Shown here: one piece after another, positions 33,213 through 41,382 of the stretch
How the letters are laid out: each line of letters opens with the position of its first letter
How positions within the stretch are numbered: the first letter of the stretch is position 1
NCBI GenBank assembly: GCA_947626495.1
Contig: CANQSJ010000020.1
Coordinates: 1-45,931 of the forward strand
DNA from: an uncultured Oscillospiraceae bacterium
GTDB taxonomy: Bacteria > Bacillota > Clostridia > Oscillospirales > Oscillospiraceae
Length of the DNA: 45,931 nucleotides
Direction: 5' to 3'
Notes under the pieces: model-generated
What the model was told of the DNA's origin: nothing
Databases searched by the model: none
What the model saw: the letters and a program-made list of their open reading frames with translations, nothing else
Program-made: the position numbers and the translations under genes

Positions 33213-35556
33213 TGATCCGCTCCATCACAAAGCACTCGATCACGTCCTGCTCCTTGATGTCGTTGAACTTCTCCACCTGCATGCCGCACTCGTAGCCGGA
33301 GGCAACCTCCCGTACATCGTCCTTGAACCGGCGCAGACTGGCCAGATTGCCCTCGTATACCACCACGTTGTCCCGCAGCACCCGGACCTGGCAGTTGCGC
33401 TGGATCTTGCCGTCCAGTACGTAGCAGCCGCAGACGGTGCCCACCTTGGAGACCTTATAGGTCTGGCGTACCTCGGCGTGACCGATGATCTTCTCCTGGT
33501 ACTTGGGGGCAAGCATGCCCTTCATGGCGGCCTCGATCTCGTTGATGCAGTCGTAGATCACCCGGTACAGCCGGATGTCCACATGGTCCCGGGAAGCGCT
33601 GTCCCGGGCGGCGTTGTCGGGCCGTACGTTGAATCCCACGATCACCGCGCCGGAGGTGGAGGCCAGCATCACGTCGGACTCGTTGATGGCGCCCACGGCG
33701 CAGTGGATGACCCGCACCCGGACCTCCTCGTTGGAGAGCTTCTCCAGGGAGGACTTCACCGCCTCGGCGCTGCCCTTCACATCCGCCTTCACGATGATGT
33801 TGAAGTCCTTCATCTCGCCCTCCTGGATGCGGGCGAACAGATCGTCCAGGGACACCTTCTTGGGAGCGGTACTGGCCGCCAGCTTTTCCTTGGCCTTGCG
33901 CTCCTCCACCAGCTCCCGGGCCATCCGCTCATCGGCCACGGCGTTGAAGTTATCGCCCGCGTTGGGCACCTCGCCCATACCGGCGATCTCCACGGGCACG
34001 GAGGGGCCCGCCTCGGTGACCCGCTGTCCCTTGTCGTTGATCATGGTGCGCACGCGCCCCACGGAGGTGCCGGCGATGATCACATCGCCCTGCTTCAAAG
34101 TGCCGTTTTGCACCAGCACGGTCATGATGGGGCCGCGGCCCTTGTCCAGCCGCGCCTCGATGACGGCGCCGCTGGCGGCCCGGTCGGGGTTGGCCCGCAG
34201 GCCCAGCATCTCGGTCTGCAGCGCCAGCATCTCCAGAAGGTTATCCACGCCCTGGCCCGTCTTGGCGGAGATCTGGCAGACGATGGTATCGCCGCCCCAC
34301 TCCTCGGGCACCAGGTCGTATTCGGTCAGCTCCTGCTTCACCCGGTCGGGGTTGGCGCCGGGCATATCCATCTTGTTGATGGCCACCACGATGGGGATGT
34401 TGGCGGCCTTGGCGTGGTTGATGGACTCCACGGTCTGGGGCTTGATGCCCTCCGTGGCGGCCACCACCAGGATGGCCACGTCCGTCACCATGGCGCCCCG
34501 GGCGCGCATGGAGGTGAACGCCTCATGGCCCGGCGTATCCAGGAACGTGACGGGGCTGCCGCCGATGTCCACCACATAAGCGCCGATGGCCTGGGTGATG
34601 CCGCCGGCCTCGCCGGCTGCCACCTTCGTCTTGCGGATATAGTCCAGAAGAGAGGTCTTGCCGTGGTCCACGTGGCCCATGACCACCACCACGGGGGCGC
34701 GGGGCTGCAGCTCCTCCTCCGTGTCCACATGGTCGTCGATGAGCTTCTCCTCCACGGTCACGACCACCTCGTGCTCCACCTTGCAGTTGAACTCCATGGC
34801 CACCAGCGCGGCGGTGTCATAGTCGATCACGTCGGGCAGGCTCGCCATGACGCCCATCTTGACCAGCTTGCGGACCACCTCGGCGCCGCTCTTTTTCATG
34901 CGCACGGCCAGCTCCTGGACGGAGATCTCGTCGGGGATCTGCACGCGGGTGGGCGCCTTCTTGGCGATCTCGAACTGGAGCCGCTGCATCTTGTCCCGCT
35001 CCTCCTGGCGGCGTTTGGCGCTGGCGGCGGCTGTATTCTGGCGCTGCTTGTTGCGGTTGCCGATCTTCTCCTTGCCCCGCTTCATCTTCTCGGCCTTGTC
35101 GCCGGCCATCCGGTCGAAGCGCTCGTCATACTTGGACAGATTGGTGTTGGCGGTGCCCCGGGTGTCCACCACCTTCTTCTGGGGCATCTGCTTGGGCACG
35201 TGGGGCTTGTCGGGCTTGGGCTGCTTCGGCTGCTGAGGCTGGCTCTGGGAAATGGACGCGCCGCCCTGGGCGGCCGGGGTCTGCTGGGGGCGTTTGTCCG
35301 AAGCGGACTGGGCCGTCTGGTCCTTCTTTTCAGCGGGAGCGGCCGGCGCCGCCGTGTCGGCGAACACCTCGGCGATGCTTTCCACCTGGTTGTGCTGGGT
35401 CATATACTCGAAGATGATGCTCAGCTCCTCGTCCTCCAGCACCTGCATGTGGTTCTTGGGCGTGGTGGCATACGCCGTCAGGATCTCCGTAATGACCTTG
35501 GAGGTGACGCCAAAATCCTTTGCCACCTCATGCACACGGTATTTGATGAAACTCAT
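33205..35556 (-). CDS. infB: Translation initiation factor IF-2
   Basis: 783-aa GTPase that brings fMet-tRNA to the 30S subunit. The N-terminal IF2_N helix-turn region ([21 protein letters not shown]) is followed by a low-complexity Gln/Pro/Lys-rich linker (~65-165), a second IF2_N ([22 protein letters not shown]), the G domain with [27 protein letters not shown] and [10 protein letters not shown], and domains II to IV. The ATG at 35556 is preceded by AGGAGGAGCGAG. It is part of the conserved nusA-ylxR-ylxQ-infB order. Confidence 0.98.
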   Translation of the reverse strand: MSFIKYRVHEVAKDFGVTSKVITEILTAYATTPKNHMQVLEDEELSIIFEYMTQHNQVESIAEVFADTAAPAAPAEKKDQTAQSASDKRPQQTPAAQGGASISQSQPQQPKQPKPDKPHVPKQMPQKKVVDTRGTANTNLSKYDERFDRMAGDKAEKMKRGKEKIGNRNKQRQNTAAASAKRRQEERDKMQRLQFEIAKKAPTRVQIPDEISVQELAVRMKKSGAEVVRKLVKMGVMASLPDVIDYDTAALVAMEFNCKVEHEVVVTVEEKLIDDHVDTEEELQPRAPVVVVMGHVDHGKTSLLDYIRKTKVAAGEAGGITQAIGAYVVDIGGSPVTFLDTPGHEAFTSMRARGAMVTDVAILVVAATEGIKPQTVESINHAKAANIPIVVAINKMDMPGANPDRVKQELTEYDLVPEEWGGDTIVCQISAKTGQGVDNLLEMLALQTEMLGLRANPDRAASGAVIEARLDKGRGPIMTVLVQNGTLKQGDVIIAGTSVGRVRTMINDKGQRVTEAGPSVPVEIAGMGEVPNAGDNFNAVADERMARELVEERKAKEKLAASTAPKKVSLDDLFARIQEGEMKDFNIIVKADVKGSAEAVKSSLEKLSNEEVRVRVIHCAVGAINESDVMLASTSGAVIVGFNVRPDNAARDSASRDHVDIRLYRVIYDCINEIEAAMKGMLAPKYQEKIIGHAEVRQTYKVSKVGTVCGCYVLDGKIQRNCQVRVLRDNVVVYEGNLASLRRFKDDVREVASGYECGMQVEKFNDIKEQDVIECFVMERING

Positions 35557-35576
35557 ACTCGCTCCTCCTGTCTTCC

Positions 35577-35885
35577 TCATTCCTTTTGGGCAGCGGCTTC
35601 AAAAGCCTTTGCCAGACCGTCGTCCCAGACGACCGCCATGGCCACGGGACCGCTCCGGCCCAATGCCTGGGCCAGTTCCTGTTTCGTATATCCGCAGTGG
35701 ATGAGTCTGGCCCCTCCTCTGCCCGCCAAGACAGCCGCCTGGCGCAGGGCGTTATCCCCCGCGTCCGACGCCGTCACGATCAATCCGCCGCTCTCCCGGC
35801 GGGACCGCTTTACGCAGTCCTCTGTCCCCACGGTCAGCCGCCCGGCTCTGGCTGCCAGGCCCAGATACCCCAGGGCCTTATCCAT
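35577..35885 (-). CDS. ylxQ: L7Ae-family ribosomal/RNA-binding protein (YlxQ type)
   Basis: 102-aa protein of the L7Ae/L30e fold, presumed to bind kink-turn RNA. The N-terminal [22 protein letters not shown] is the conserved block of the family. Its place between ylxR and infB is the standard position of YlxQ in Firmicutes. The ATG at 35885 overlaps ylxR by 8 bp and has GGAGG upstream; a longer frame to 35984 is an overlap artefact. Precise role is unknown. Confidence 0.93.
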   Translation of the reverse strand: MDKALGYLGLAARAGRLTVGTEDCVKRSRRESGGLIVTASDAGDNALRQAAVLAGRGGARLIHCGYTKQELAQALGRSGPVAMAVVWDDGLAKAFEAAAQKE

Positions 35886-36141
35886 CGGCAGCCTCCACGG
35901 CGGCGGCCAGCTTTTCATAGTCTGCTTCGGATATGGATACCTGCAGCGCCCGCTCCAGCGCCCGGCTCTTCCTTGCCTTGGCAAGGCAGGACGCCTTCCG
36001 GCAGATATAGGCGCCGCGCCCGGGCGTCTTTCCCAGAGCGTCCGCCACGATCTCGCCTGTGGGGGTGCGCACGATGCGGATCAGTTCCTTTTTCCCGGCC
36101 CGCTCATGACACCCGACACACATCCGCACAGGCTCCGCCAT
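35878..36141 (-). CDS. ylxR: YlxR-family nucleoid/RNase P-associated protein
   Basis: 87-aa basic protein with the signature [20 protein letters not shown] and [18 protein letters not shown]. YlxR binds RNA, and in B. subtilis it has recently been described as RnpM, a modulator that binds RNase P RNA and lowers its activity; that is family knowledge. Here it sits in the classical nusA operon, 4 bp after nusA. The gene for RNase P RNA is in the same window at 1-283. Confidence 0.95.
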   Translation of the reverse strand: MAEPVRMCVGCHERAGKKELIRIVRTPTGEIVADALGKTPGRGAYICRKASCLAKARKSRALERALQVSISEADYEKLAAAVEAADG

Positions 36142-36145
36142 CGTC

Positions 36146-37198
36146 TCAGTCCTCGCTCTCCGGCTTGATGTCGATCTTAATGCCGGTCAGCTTCGCGGCC
36201 AGGCGGGCGTTCTGGCCCTCCTTGCCGATGGCCAGGGACAGCTGGTTGTCCGGCACAATGACCCGGCAGCTCTTGCCCTCCTCGTCCATATAGACATGCA
36301 GTACCTCCGCCGGGGACAGGGCCGCAGCCACATATTCCTCGGGGATCTCGCTGTATTTGACGATATCGATCTTCTCGCCGCCCAGCTCGTCTACCACGCT
36401 GGACACACGGCCGCCCCGGGGACCCACGCAGGCGCCGATGGGGTCCACGTCCGGCGCGGTGCTCCACACGGCCATCTTGGTGCGGGAGCCGGCCTCCCGG
36501 GCGATGGACATGATCTCCACGGTGCCGTCGGCAATCTCCGGCACTTCCAGCTCAAACAGCCGCTTCACCAGCACCGGATGGGTCCGGCTGATGAGAACCT
36601 GGGGGCCGCGGGCGGACTTGCGGACTTCGATGACGTACACCTTCATCCGCTTGCCCTCCACCAGCACCTCGTCCCGGATCTGCTCGTTGACGCTGAGCAG
36701 CGCGTCGGTGTACTCGGAGTTGGAGCTGATCTTCAGAGCGGCGTTGCCGGTACGCGGGTCGATGCGGGCCACCTCGCCGGTGAGGATCTCGTGCTCATGG
36801 GTAGTGAACTCGTCGTAGATCAGGCCGCGCTCCGCCTCGCGGATGCCCTGGATGATCACCTGCTTGGCGTTCTGAGCGGCGATGCGGCCCAGCTCCTTGG
36901 TGTTCACGGGGACCTTGATCTGACCGCCCACCTTGGCCCGCTTGGAGATCTTCCGGGCCTGCTCCAGGGTCATCTGGGTGGCGGGGTTCTCCACCTCGTC
37001 CACCACGTCGGTGACCACGAACATCTCGATGCGCTTTTTGTCCTCGTCCAGTTCCACCACCACGTTGTCCGCCGCGTCGGGGTTATCCTTGCGGAAGGCG
37101 GTCAGCATGGCCTGGTTGATCTTGTCGTACATATATTCACGGGGAATGCCCTTTTCCCGCTCCAGATCCTCAATCGCTTCAAAAAATTCGGCGTTCAT
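36146..37198 (-). CDS. nusA: Transcription termination/antitermination factor NusA
   Basis: 350-aa RNA polymerase-binding factor. N-terminal domain ([28 protein letters not shown], here split over residues 4-31), an S1 domain around 132-200, and KH1/KH2 with [22 protein letters not shown] and [18 protein letters not shown] follow in order. There is no long C-terminal acidic repeat, as in other Gram-positive NusA proteins. The ATG at 37198 has GGAGGATAAAG upstream, which places the true start after the frame opening at 37216. The leader terminator of this operon is a plausible autoregulatory target. Confidence 0.97.
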   Translation of the reverse strand: MNAEFFEAIEDLEREKGIPREYMYDKINQAMLTAFRKDNPDAADNVVVELDEDKKRIEMFVVTDVVDEVENPATQMTLEQARKISKRAKVGGQIKVPVNTKELGRIAAQNAKQVIIQGIREAERGLIYDEFTTHEHEILTGEVARIDPRTGNAALKISSNSEYTDALLSVNEQIRDEVLVEGKRMKVYVIEVRKSARGPQVLISRTHPVLVKRLFELEVPEIADGTVEIMSIAREAGSRTKMAVWSTAPDVDPIGACVGPRGGRVSSVVDELGGEKIDIVKYSEIPEEYVAAALSPAEVLHVYMDEEGKSCRVIVPDNQLSLAIGKEGQNARLAAKLTGIKIDIKPESED

Positions 37199-37212
37199 AG
37201 CTTTATCCTCCG

Positions 37213-37665
37213 TCACATTTCCAGCCGCAGACGCACGCTGGCGATTTGATTTTTGGAAAACCGGCGCTCTCCGCCGGAATCAACGGTCACATCCCCGTCC
37301 TCGTAGGCCAGGAGCTTTCCCACCCACTGTTTGGCCCCGTCCGCGGCGCTGTAGAGCTTTACCTCCACGTTGGAGCCGAGAAAGCGTTCGAAATCGGACG
37401 GGCGCTTGAGCGATCTCTCGCACCCGGCAGAGCCCACCTCGAAGATGTAGCTGTCCGGTACCGGATCCGCCTCATCCAAAATGGGGTCCAGCTGGCGGGA
37501 GACCCGCTCACAGGCGTCCAGATCCACTCCGTCCGGCCCGTCCAGGAACACGCGCAGATAACGCTGTCCTCCCTCGGTGACGTATTCCACGTCCCAGAGC
37601 TCCAGCCCGGCCTGCTCCACCACCGGCAAAGCCAGGTCCCACACGGTTTTTTCAATACGGTTCAT
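37213..37665 (-). CDS. rimP: Ribosome maturation factor RimP
   Basis: 150-aa protein needed for 30S subunit assembly. Diagnostic parts are WDLALPVVEQAGLELWDVEYV, RYLRVFLDGPDGVDLDACE, YIFEVGSAGCERSLKRPSDF and the SH3-like C terminus (VKLYSAADGAKQWVGKLLAY). It is the first gene of the nusA-infB operon, 79 bp before an overlap-free start of nusA's reading frame. The ATG at 37665 has a weak GGAAAA site. A frame extending to 37776 would include the leader terminator and promoter, so it is not the start. Confidence 0.95.
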   Translation of the reverse strand: MNRIEKTVWDLALPVVEQAGLELWDVEYVTEGGQRYLRVFLDGPDGVDLDACERVSRQLDPILDEADPVPDSYIFEVGSAGCERSLKRPSDFERFLGSNVEVKLYSAADGAKQWVGKLLAYEDGDVTVDSGGERRFSKNQIASVRLRLEM

Positions 37666-37703
37666 ACAGATTTTCCAGTTTCTGACAAATTCTTTTAGTT
37701 CAA

Positions 37704-37729
37704 GAAAAAGAGTGGGACGGTACCCACTC
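37704..37729 (-). terminator. Leader terminator (attenuator) before rimP-nusA
   Basis: Between the operon promoter and rimP, the minus strand has a 7-bp stem GAGTGGG/CCCACTC (37723-37729 with 37710-37716), a 6-nt loop and TTTTTC. Because it lies inside the leader, it would stop transcription before the structural genes unless read through. The stem is short and the T-tract is interrupted, a pattern expected of NusA-dependent termination. Confidence 0.7.
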
Positions 37730-37754
37730 CAGGAATAGGACATTTGCTTCATTG

Positions 37755-37783
37755 AATATACCATATAACCCTGCATAAATCAA
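37755..37783 (-). promoter_or_regulatory. SigA promoter of the rimP-nusA-infB operon
   Basis: Minus strand: TTGATT (37778-37783), 17-bp spacer, TATATT (37755-37760). Start site near 37748 gives an ~80-nt leader containing the attenuator. Confidence 0.8.
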
Positions 37784-37845
37784 GTACTTTTTCGCCTTCC
37801 TGCCATGTTTTGTGGCCTCTTTGCGGACCGGACCACCATATTTTG

Positions 37846-37908
37846 TCACATTCCGTCCTCCAGGTGCTCCCGCAGCTTCTCCAGCGCCCTTTTTTCGATG
37901 CGCGATAC
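37846..37908 (-). pseudogene. sigK: 3' end of sigK (sigma-K), split from its 5' part
   Basis: Minus-strand codons 37908 to 37849 read VSRIEKRALEKLREHLEDGM, then a TGA stop (37846-37848). VSRIEKRAL is the end of region 4.2 of sigma-K, normally preceded by the RSY of the recognition helix. Here the preceding residues are QTRRRK, unrelated to sigma factors, and in frame they run back to the stop codon of the serine recombinase. The sigma homology thus begins abruptly, as in the spoIIIC half of sigK in organisms where skin-type elements split the gene. The 5' part is not in the window. Reassembly after excision in the mother cell would restore sigK. Confidence 0.75.
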
Positions 37909-37943
37909 TTTCCGCCGCCGGGTTTGTAAGCGATGGGGCCTTG

Positions 37944-37963
37944 AAAACGCGCCGTGTGGCGCG
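37944..37963 (-). terminator. Intrinsic terminator of the serine recombinase gene
   Basis: A 6-bp GC stem (37948-37953 with 37958-37963) with a 4-nt loop and TTTT on the minus strand, 12 bp after the recombinase stop. The element-chromosome junction must lie between here and the sigK fragment. Confidence 0.65.
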
Positions 37964-37974
37964 GTGGTTGTGTG

Positions 37975-39552
37975 TCACTGTACGTCGTTCAATTCACAGA
38001 ACCGAAACCGTATAATGATCTGTTTGTTCTCCGTGAGTTCTACCCTTTCAATGAGACTCACCAGCAGTTCCCTGTTGACCCAGGCCGTGTCTATGAACCG
38101 GCGGACAAGTGCCTTTGCCTGCTCCTCCCGCTTCTCCGGCGTGGCATCTGGCTCCTCCATGCTGGCCAGTTGGTCCTCCAGAGAGCGCCGCTCCTGCTTG
38201 ATGCGCCCGTATATACGGTCAAAGTCTGCCTCCGCCAAAAGTCCGTTCAGCTTATCCATGTACGTCCTGTCCAGGTCGGCGGTCAGCTTTTCGATCCTGC
38301 CCCGAAGGGCCTGACGCTCGTTTTCATGGCGTTCTGCTTGTCGTGCTTTTTCAACTTCCGCCTCTGCCACGGGAAGCAAGGCGTCCGCATCCAGATACTT
38401 CTGGCAGACCTTCTGGATTTGGTCGATGACCGCCGCCGTGACTGTACTTTCCTTGATGGCGTGGCTAGTACATACGCCTGCCTTTGTGAACCGTTGATAG
38501 GTCCGGCAGACGAAGTAGAGAACGTCCTCCCCTGCTGCGTTCTTGCGGTTTATCACGCATAGCGGATAGCCGCACTCATGGCAGAAGATGAGTCCTTTCA
38601 GCAGAAAGTCATATTTCCGCACCTGCGTGGTCTTTCGGCTGCGGACAAGCATTTGCACTTTCTGAAACGTCTCCGTGTCTATGATCGGCTCATGAGTGCC
38701 CTCCACCACCACCCATTTATCCCTGGGCTGTTTCACGCATTTCTTGGACTTGTAGCTGATTTTTACCGACCGGCCCTGGACCATGTTGCCGATGTACGTC
38801 TCATTCTGGAGCATATCGGATATGCGCTCACTGCTCCACAGGCCCGTATAGGGGCCAGGATTGGAAATGGTCAATCCTGCATAGGTGGCCGGGGTGGGCA
38901 CATGTTCCTCGTTCAGCCGGGCGGCGATCTGGCGGCAGCTTACCCCCTCCAGGGCCATAGCAAATATCCGCTGCACCAATGGGACGGCCAGCTCGTCCGG
39001 CACGATACGGTTTTTCTCCGTTGGGTGCATTTTATAACCGAACAATGGCTTGCCGCCGATAAACTGCCCCTTGCGCTGTTTGTCGTGCTTGACGCTGCGT
39101 ATCTTTTTGGATATGTCCTTGGCGTACATATCGTTCATAACGGCCCGAAAAGGCGTGATGTCGTTGGCGCTGGATTCAACGCCCGTGTCGATGCCGTCCA
39201 GCAGGGATATGTAGCGGACACGGTTTTCGGGGAAATACCGTTCCATGTAATGCCCGGTCATGATGTAGTCACGGCCCAGGCGGGACAGGTCTTTAGTAAT
39301 TACCATGTTTACCTTCTTGTCCTCGATGTCCCCGATCATGCGTTGAAAGGCCGGTCGGTCGAAACTGGTGCCGCTCCATCCGTCGTCGATATAGGTATCA
39401 TACACGGTCAAGCGGTGCTGCCGGACAAAATCATCCAGCAGCGATCGTTGGTTGGTGACGCTCTCTGACGGTCCCTCGTTCTCATCCTCCTTTGAAAGCC
39501 GAATATAAAGTGCCGCGTGGTAGGCCATTGGGTCGCTTATCTCGAAGTACAT
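37975..39552 (-). CDS. Large serine recombinase (TndX/SpoIVCA-like)
   Basis: 525-aa site-specific recombinase. The N-terminal catalytic domain has nucleophile Ser20 (YIRLSKEDE), the DDGWSGTSFDRPAFQRM block and KDLSRLGRDYIMTG. A recombinase domain (~170-290, GYKMHPTEKNRIVPDE), a zinc ribbon (CHECGYPL ... CRTYQRFTKAGVC, ~320-365) and a long coiled coil (~385-470) follow. This is the architecture of integrases of Tn4451/Tn5397-type elements and of the sigK-element recombinase SpoIVCA. Its stop is 66 bp from the sigK 3' fragment. The ATG at 39552 has GGAGGCGAG upstream. It likely excises the element; mother-cell control, if any, is not evident from its upstream sequence. Confidence 0.95.
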   Translation of the reverse strand: MYFEISDPMAYHAALYIRLSKEDENEGPSESVTNQRSLLDDFVRQHRLTVYDTYIDDGWSGTSFDRPAFQRMIGDIEDKKVNMVITKDLSRLGRDYIMTGHYMERYFPENRVRYISLLDGIDTGVESSANDITPFRAVMNDMYAKDISKKIRSVKHDKQRKGQFIGGKPLFGYKMHPTEKNRIVPDELAVPLVQRIFAMALEGVSCRQIAARLNEEHVPTPATYAGLTISNPGPYTGLWSSERISDMLQNETYIGNMVQGRSVKISYKSKKCVKQPRDKWVVVEGTHEPIIDTETFQKVQMLVRSRKTTQVRKYDFLLKGLIFCHECGYPLCVINRKNAAGEDVLYFVCRTYQRFTKAGVCTSHAIKESTVTAAVIDQIQKVCQKYLDADALLPVAEAEVEKARQAERHENERQALRGRIEKLTADLDRTYMDKLNGLLAEADFDRIYGRIKQERRSLEDQLASMEEPDATPEKREEQAKALVRRFIDTAWVNRELLVSLIERVELTENKQIIIRFRFCELNDVQ

Positions 39553-39601
39553 ATCTCGCCTCCAGCAATAAGCGGCCATTCATCAATATAATTGTACGGC
39601 C

Positions 39602-39748
39602 TCATAGCGCAGTTGTCAAATTTTCGCGGTGCGCTCGGAGTTCTCTCTCAATAAAAACGCGCAGGCTCCTTTTGATGGAGTTTGCCGCGCTCTCCCCTTT
39701 CTCTGCATATTGGCATATCACGTCAAGTTCGCGTTCTTTTTTTGCCAA
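39602..39748 (-). CDS. Small protein upstream of the recombinase (48 aa)
   Basis: A short frame with TTG start at 39748 placed 6 bp after GGGAGGG; an in-frame ATG at 39754 is too close to that site. The product is charged and predicted mostly helical (KKERELDVICQYAEKGES, then SIKRSLRVFIERELRAHR). It ends 49 bp before the recombinase start on the same strand, so the two are probably co-transcribed. I do not recognise the family. A regulator or recombination-directionality partner is conceivable from position only. Confidence 0.5.
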   Translation of the reverse strand: MAKKERELDVICQYAEKGESAANSIKRSLRVFIERELRAHRENLTTAL

Positions 39749-39801
39749 GACCATCCCTCCCATCACAATAGGTTATGTGCCCGGCGGGCTGTTCTTGCCA
39801 G

Positions 39802-39841
39802 AAAATGCGTCTCACGGTGAGACGCATTTTCATCAAGTATA
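39802..39841 (-). promoter_or_regulatory. Inverted repeat and -10 element before the recombinase unit
   Basis: A perfect 13-bp inverted repeat (39802-39814 with 39818-39830) with a CGG loop. On the minus strand TATACT at 39836-39841 would place the start of transcription at about 39829, so the repeat would occupy +1 to +28. No good -35 is seen. It could be a repressor operator, a 5' RNA hairpin, or a weak terminator of the gene upstream (TTTT only). Confidence 0.4.
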
Positions 39842-40190
39842 GGACGCCCGCACAGTTGGATGATATGGACCGACAGAGCCACCATATTTTGAATCCAGGC
39901 AAAACCAGACGGCGGCTGACAAGCCGCTCCATAGGTGGTGAGCCTCCCTCCATGCCCATGGCGGGGCGTCCTACGCTGTGACGCATAGCCGACGCAAGTA
40001 TCTTCTCCGTGTGCGTATCCTGGCCGACAGCTTTGCCAAAGCTGTGTGCGGCGCTGGTGTCTCTCGCTCTGCCCCAGGGGGACGTTTTGGCGCACCCGCC
40101 GCTTGGCTCCTCACACACGGAACGTATCTGGCTGCCCTATACTGCGCCGTCAGTCGCTACGCCGCTTTCTTTGTCAGGTCATGGGCTATG
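39842..40190. other. Apparently non-coding stretch inside the element
   Basis: About 350 bp without a convincing gene. Open frames on the minus strand exist but lack ribosome sites and recognisable sequence. It holds a 9-bp palindrome (40027-40035 with 40037-40045, CTTTGCCAAAG core). Otherwise I see nothing in it. Confidence 0.4.
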
Positions 40191-40429
40191 TCAGGCAGAG
40201 CGCACCTTAAAGCCAGTCAAGATGCTGTGGATCAGCTTCGATTCCAGCCGCAGCCGCATATCTTCATCGACGCGGATGGTGCTGTTCCCATAGGCGTCTT
40301 TGAGGGGCCTTGTGGCGAGGACGCGAATATAGCCCCGGTAGTGTCCCACAACGGCGGCAAGAGCGGCCTCGTCCCCGGCTATGGCGGCCAGGATCACGGG
40401 CACCGGGATGGGCACTCTCGTCCGGCCAT
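40191..40429 (-). CDS. HTH_16-type conjugative-transposon protein, probably frameshifted near its start
   Basis: Small DNA-binding protein of the type found in Tn916-like elements. The uninterrupted frame (40415-40191) gives PVILAAIAGDEAALAAVVGHYRGYI, listed here only as a motif region at residues 6-30, then STIRVDEDMRLRLESKLIHSIL, which matches the HTH_16 family. The best start, an ATG at 40427-40429 behind GGAGGAGGGAG, is in a different frame. One missing base between about 40413 and 40420 would join them into a product starting MAGR. This may be a true mutation or a sequence error. It overlaps the sigma-like gene. Confidence 0.7.
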
Positions 40430-40848
40430 ACTGCTCCCTCCTCCGTCATATATCCGCGCAGCTTTTTCAGCGCCGTGAGCCGCCGCTTGGATATGGTTTG
40501 ATGGGCGACGTTCAGCCGCCGGCCGATCTCCCGGTCTGTCATACCCAGGAAATAGGTCAAGAGGATCACGGCCCGCTTGCCCTCCGGCAGCCGCGCCAGT
40601 GCTCCGGCCAGAATATCGCCGCATACGACCGCGGGGACGCCCAGCACCTCAAAGATGTGTTCGTCCTCAAAGTACCTGTCCACCGCGGCGGTCTGCTCCA
40701 ACTCGGCGGCGGTCATGCCGTCAAGGGACTTCTCCCGGTCATGAAGGTGTGCGTACTCCCGGTAGATGTTCCTGGCCTCGTTCTTCAAGACCTTGGCGCA
40801 GAAGGCTCCAAACTGATTTTGAATACGGGGCTCAGTGGTGTCTTTCAC
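40264..40848 (-). CDS. Sigma-70-like factor of conjugative transposon type
   Basis: Sigma-factor-like regulator of mobile elements. Residues ~1-40 (QNQFGAFCAKVLKNEARNIY) resemble a region-2-like helix. Residues ~85-135 form region 4 (LPEGKRAVILLTYFLGMTDREIGRRLNVAHQTISKRRLTALKKLR, positions 86-130). Start is GTG at 40848 with an excellent GGAGGTGAG site. The last ~55 residues are Arg/Gly-rich out-of-frame translation of the HTH gene; if the single-base loss near 40413-40420 is corrected, this protein would end at a TGA at 40394-40396, about 150 aa, the normal length for the family. Confidence 0.85.
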   Translation of the reverse strand: MKDTTEPRIQNQFGAFCAKVLKNEARNIYREYAHLHDREKSLDGMTAAELEQTAAVDRYFEDEHIFEVLGVPAVVCGDILAGALARLPEGKRAVILLTYFLGMTDREIGRRLNVAHQTISKRRLTALKKLRGYMTEEGAVWPDESAHPGARDPGRHSRGRGRSCRRCGTLPGLYSRPRHKAPQRRLWEQHHPRR

Positions 40849-40849
40849 G

Positions 40850-41158
40850 TTACTCACCTCCCTTCGCGTCCGCAAAGGCGGGGTGGTGTTTATCTCCCGT
40901 TTGCCTGGGTAATGGTAAAAATCCGATTTTGGCAACCGGAAGGGAGAAAACATTTACAAAAGGCTCTCCGCGCCGGAAAAGGCCCTCATAGACAGAAAAA
41001 ACGCCTGTATAGCATGACGCCATACAAGCGAGGGAATTGTAATATGTAGTTATATCCTTGTACGCTTCCGTCCAATAGTTGCAGTAGCCCCGGAGGATGC
41101 GAGAGCTTTTTTGACGATAGCCCTCAAAGCGCCCTGGCCAATATAGTATTGGGATCAC
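40850..41158 (-). CDS. Hypothetical protein before the sigma-like gene (102 aa)
   Basis: A frame beginning with GTG at 41158, placed behind GGGGAGGTAGCTGCC, ends with TAA 1 bp before the GTG of the sigma-like gene, and its last codons form that gene's ribosome site. This geometry is typical of coupled genes. The product is rich in Tyr, Cys and aromatic residues (YCNYWTEAYKDITTYYNSLAC). I do not recognise it. It may instead be a translated leader controlling the sigma-like gene. Confidence 0.35.
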   Translation of the reverse strand: MIPILYWPGRFEGYRQKSSRILRGYCNYWTEAYKDITTYYNSLACMASCYTGVFSVYEGLFRRGEPFVNVFSLPVAKIGFLPLPRQTGDKHHPAFADAKGGE

Positions 41159-41193
41159 GGCAGCTACCTCCCCAAGCCGCCAGACATAGAATA

Positions 41194-41327
41194 ACGCGGC
41201 AGCTTGATCTCTCAAACCGCCGCGTCAGGGTAGATAGGTATGGCAAATGGGCTGCTCGACGGCGGTTTTTTCTTTTCTGCCGTCGGGCAGAGCGCAGTAA
41301 TTGTAACCAATGTGTCACTTTTGTAAC
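41194..41327 (-). promoter_or_regulatory. Structured leader and candidate promoter of the sigma-like operon
   Basis: Between the XRE gene and the 102-codon frame. Minus strand: GTTACA (41322-41327), 16-bp spacer, TACAAT (41300-41305), a candidate promoter. TTGTAAC is repeated on the plus strand at 41301-41307 and 41321-41327, exactly 20 bp apart, covering it. Downstream are two hairpins: 41257-41263 with 41279-41285 (7 bp) and 41194-41200 with 41219-41225 (7 bp). Confidence 0.35.
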
Positions 41328-41337
41328 TTTAACACAA

Positions 41338-41382
41338 ATAATAATGCCTGTGCGCCCTATTAGGTAGCACAGGCATATTTTT
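41338..41382. terminator. Hairpin terminator downstream of the XRE gene
   Basis: A 10-bp perfect stem (41344-41353 with 41367-41376) with a 13-nt loop. The plus-strand tail is ATTTTTTATT and the minus-strand tail TTATTATTTG, so it can act in both directions. Confidence 0.7.

Noticed and set aside
37833-39891. The 13-mer CCACCATATTTTG occurring at 37833-37845 (next to the sigK stop) and 39879-39891, considered as an attachment-site repeat
   Set aside because: A 13-bp exact match is expected several times by chance in 46 kb, and the two copies would enclose only the recombinase, not the other element genes.
40027-40045. 9-bp palindrome with CTTTGCCAAAG core as a regulatory site
   Set aside because: No promoter or gene start lies near it; chance occurrence cannot be excluded.
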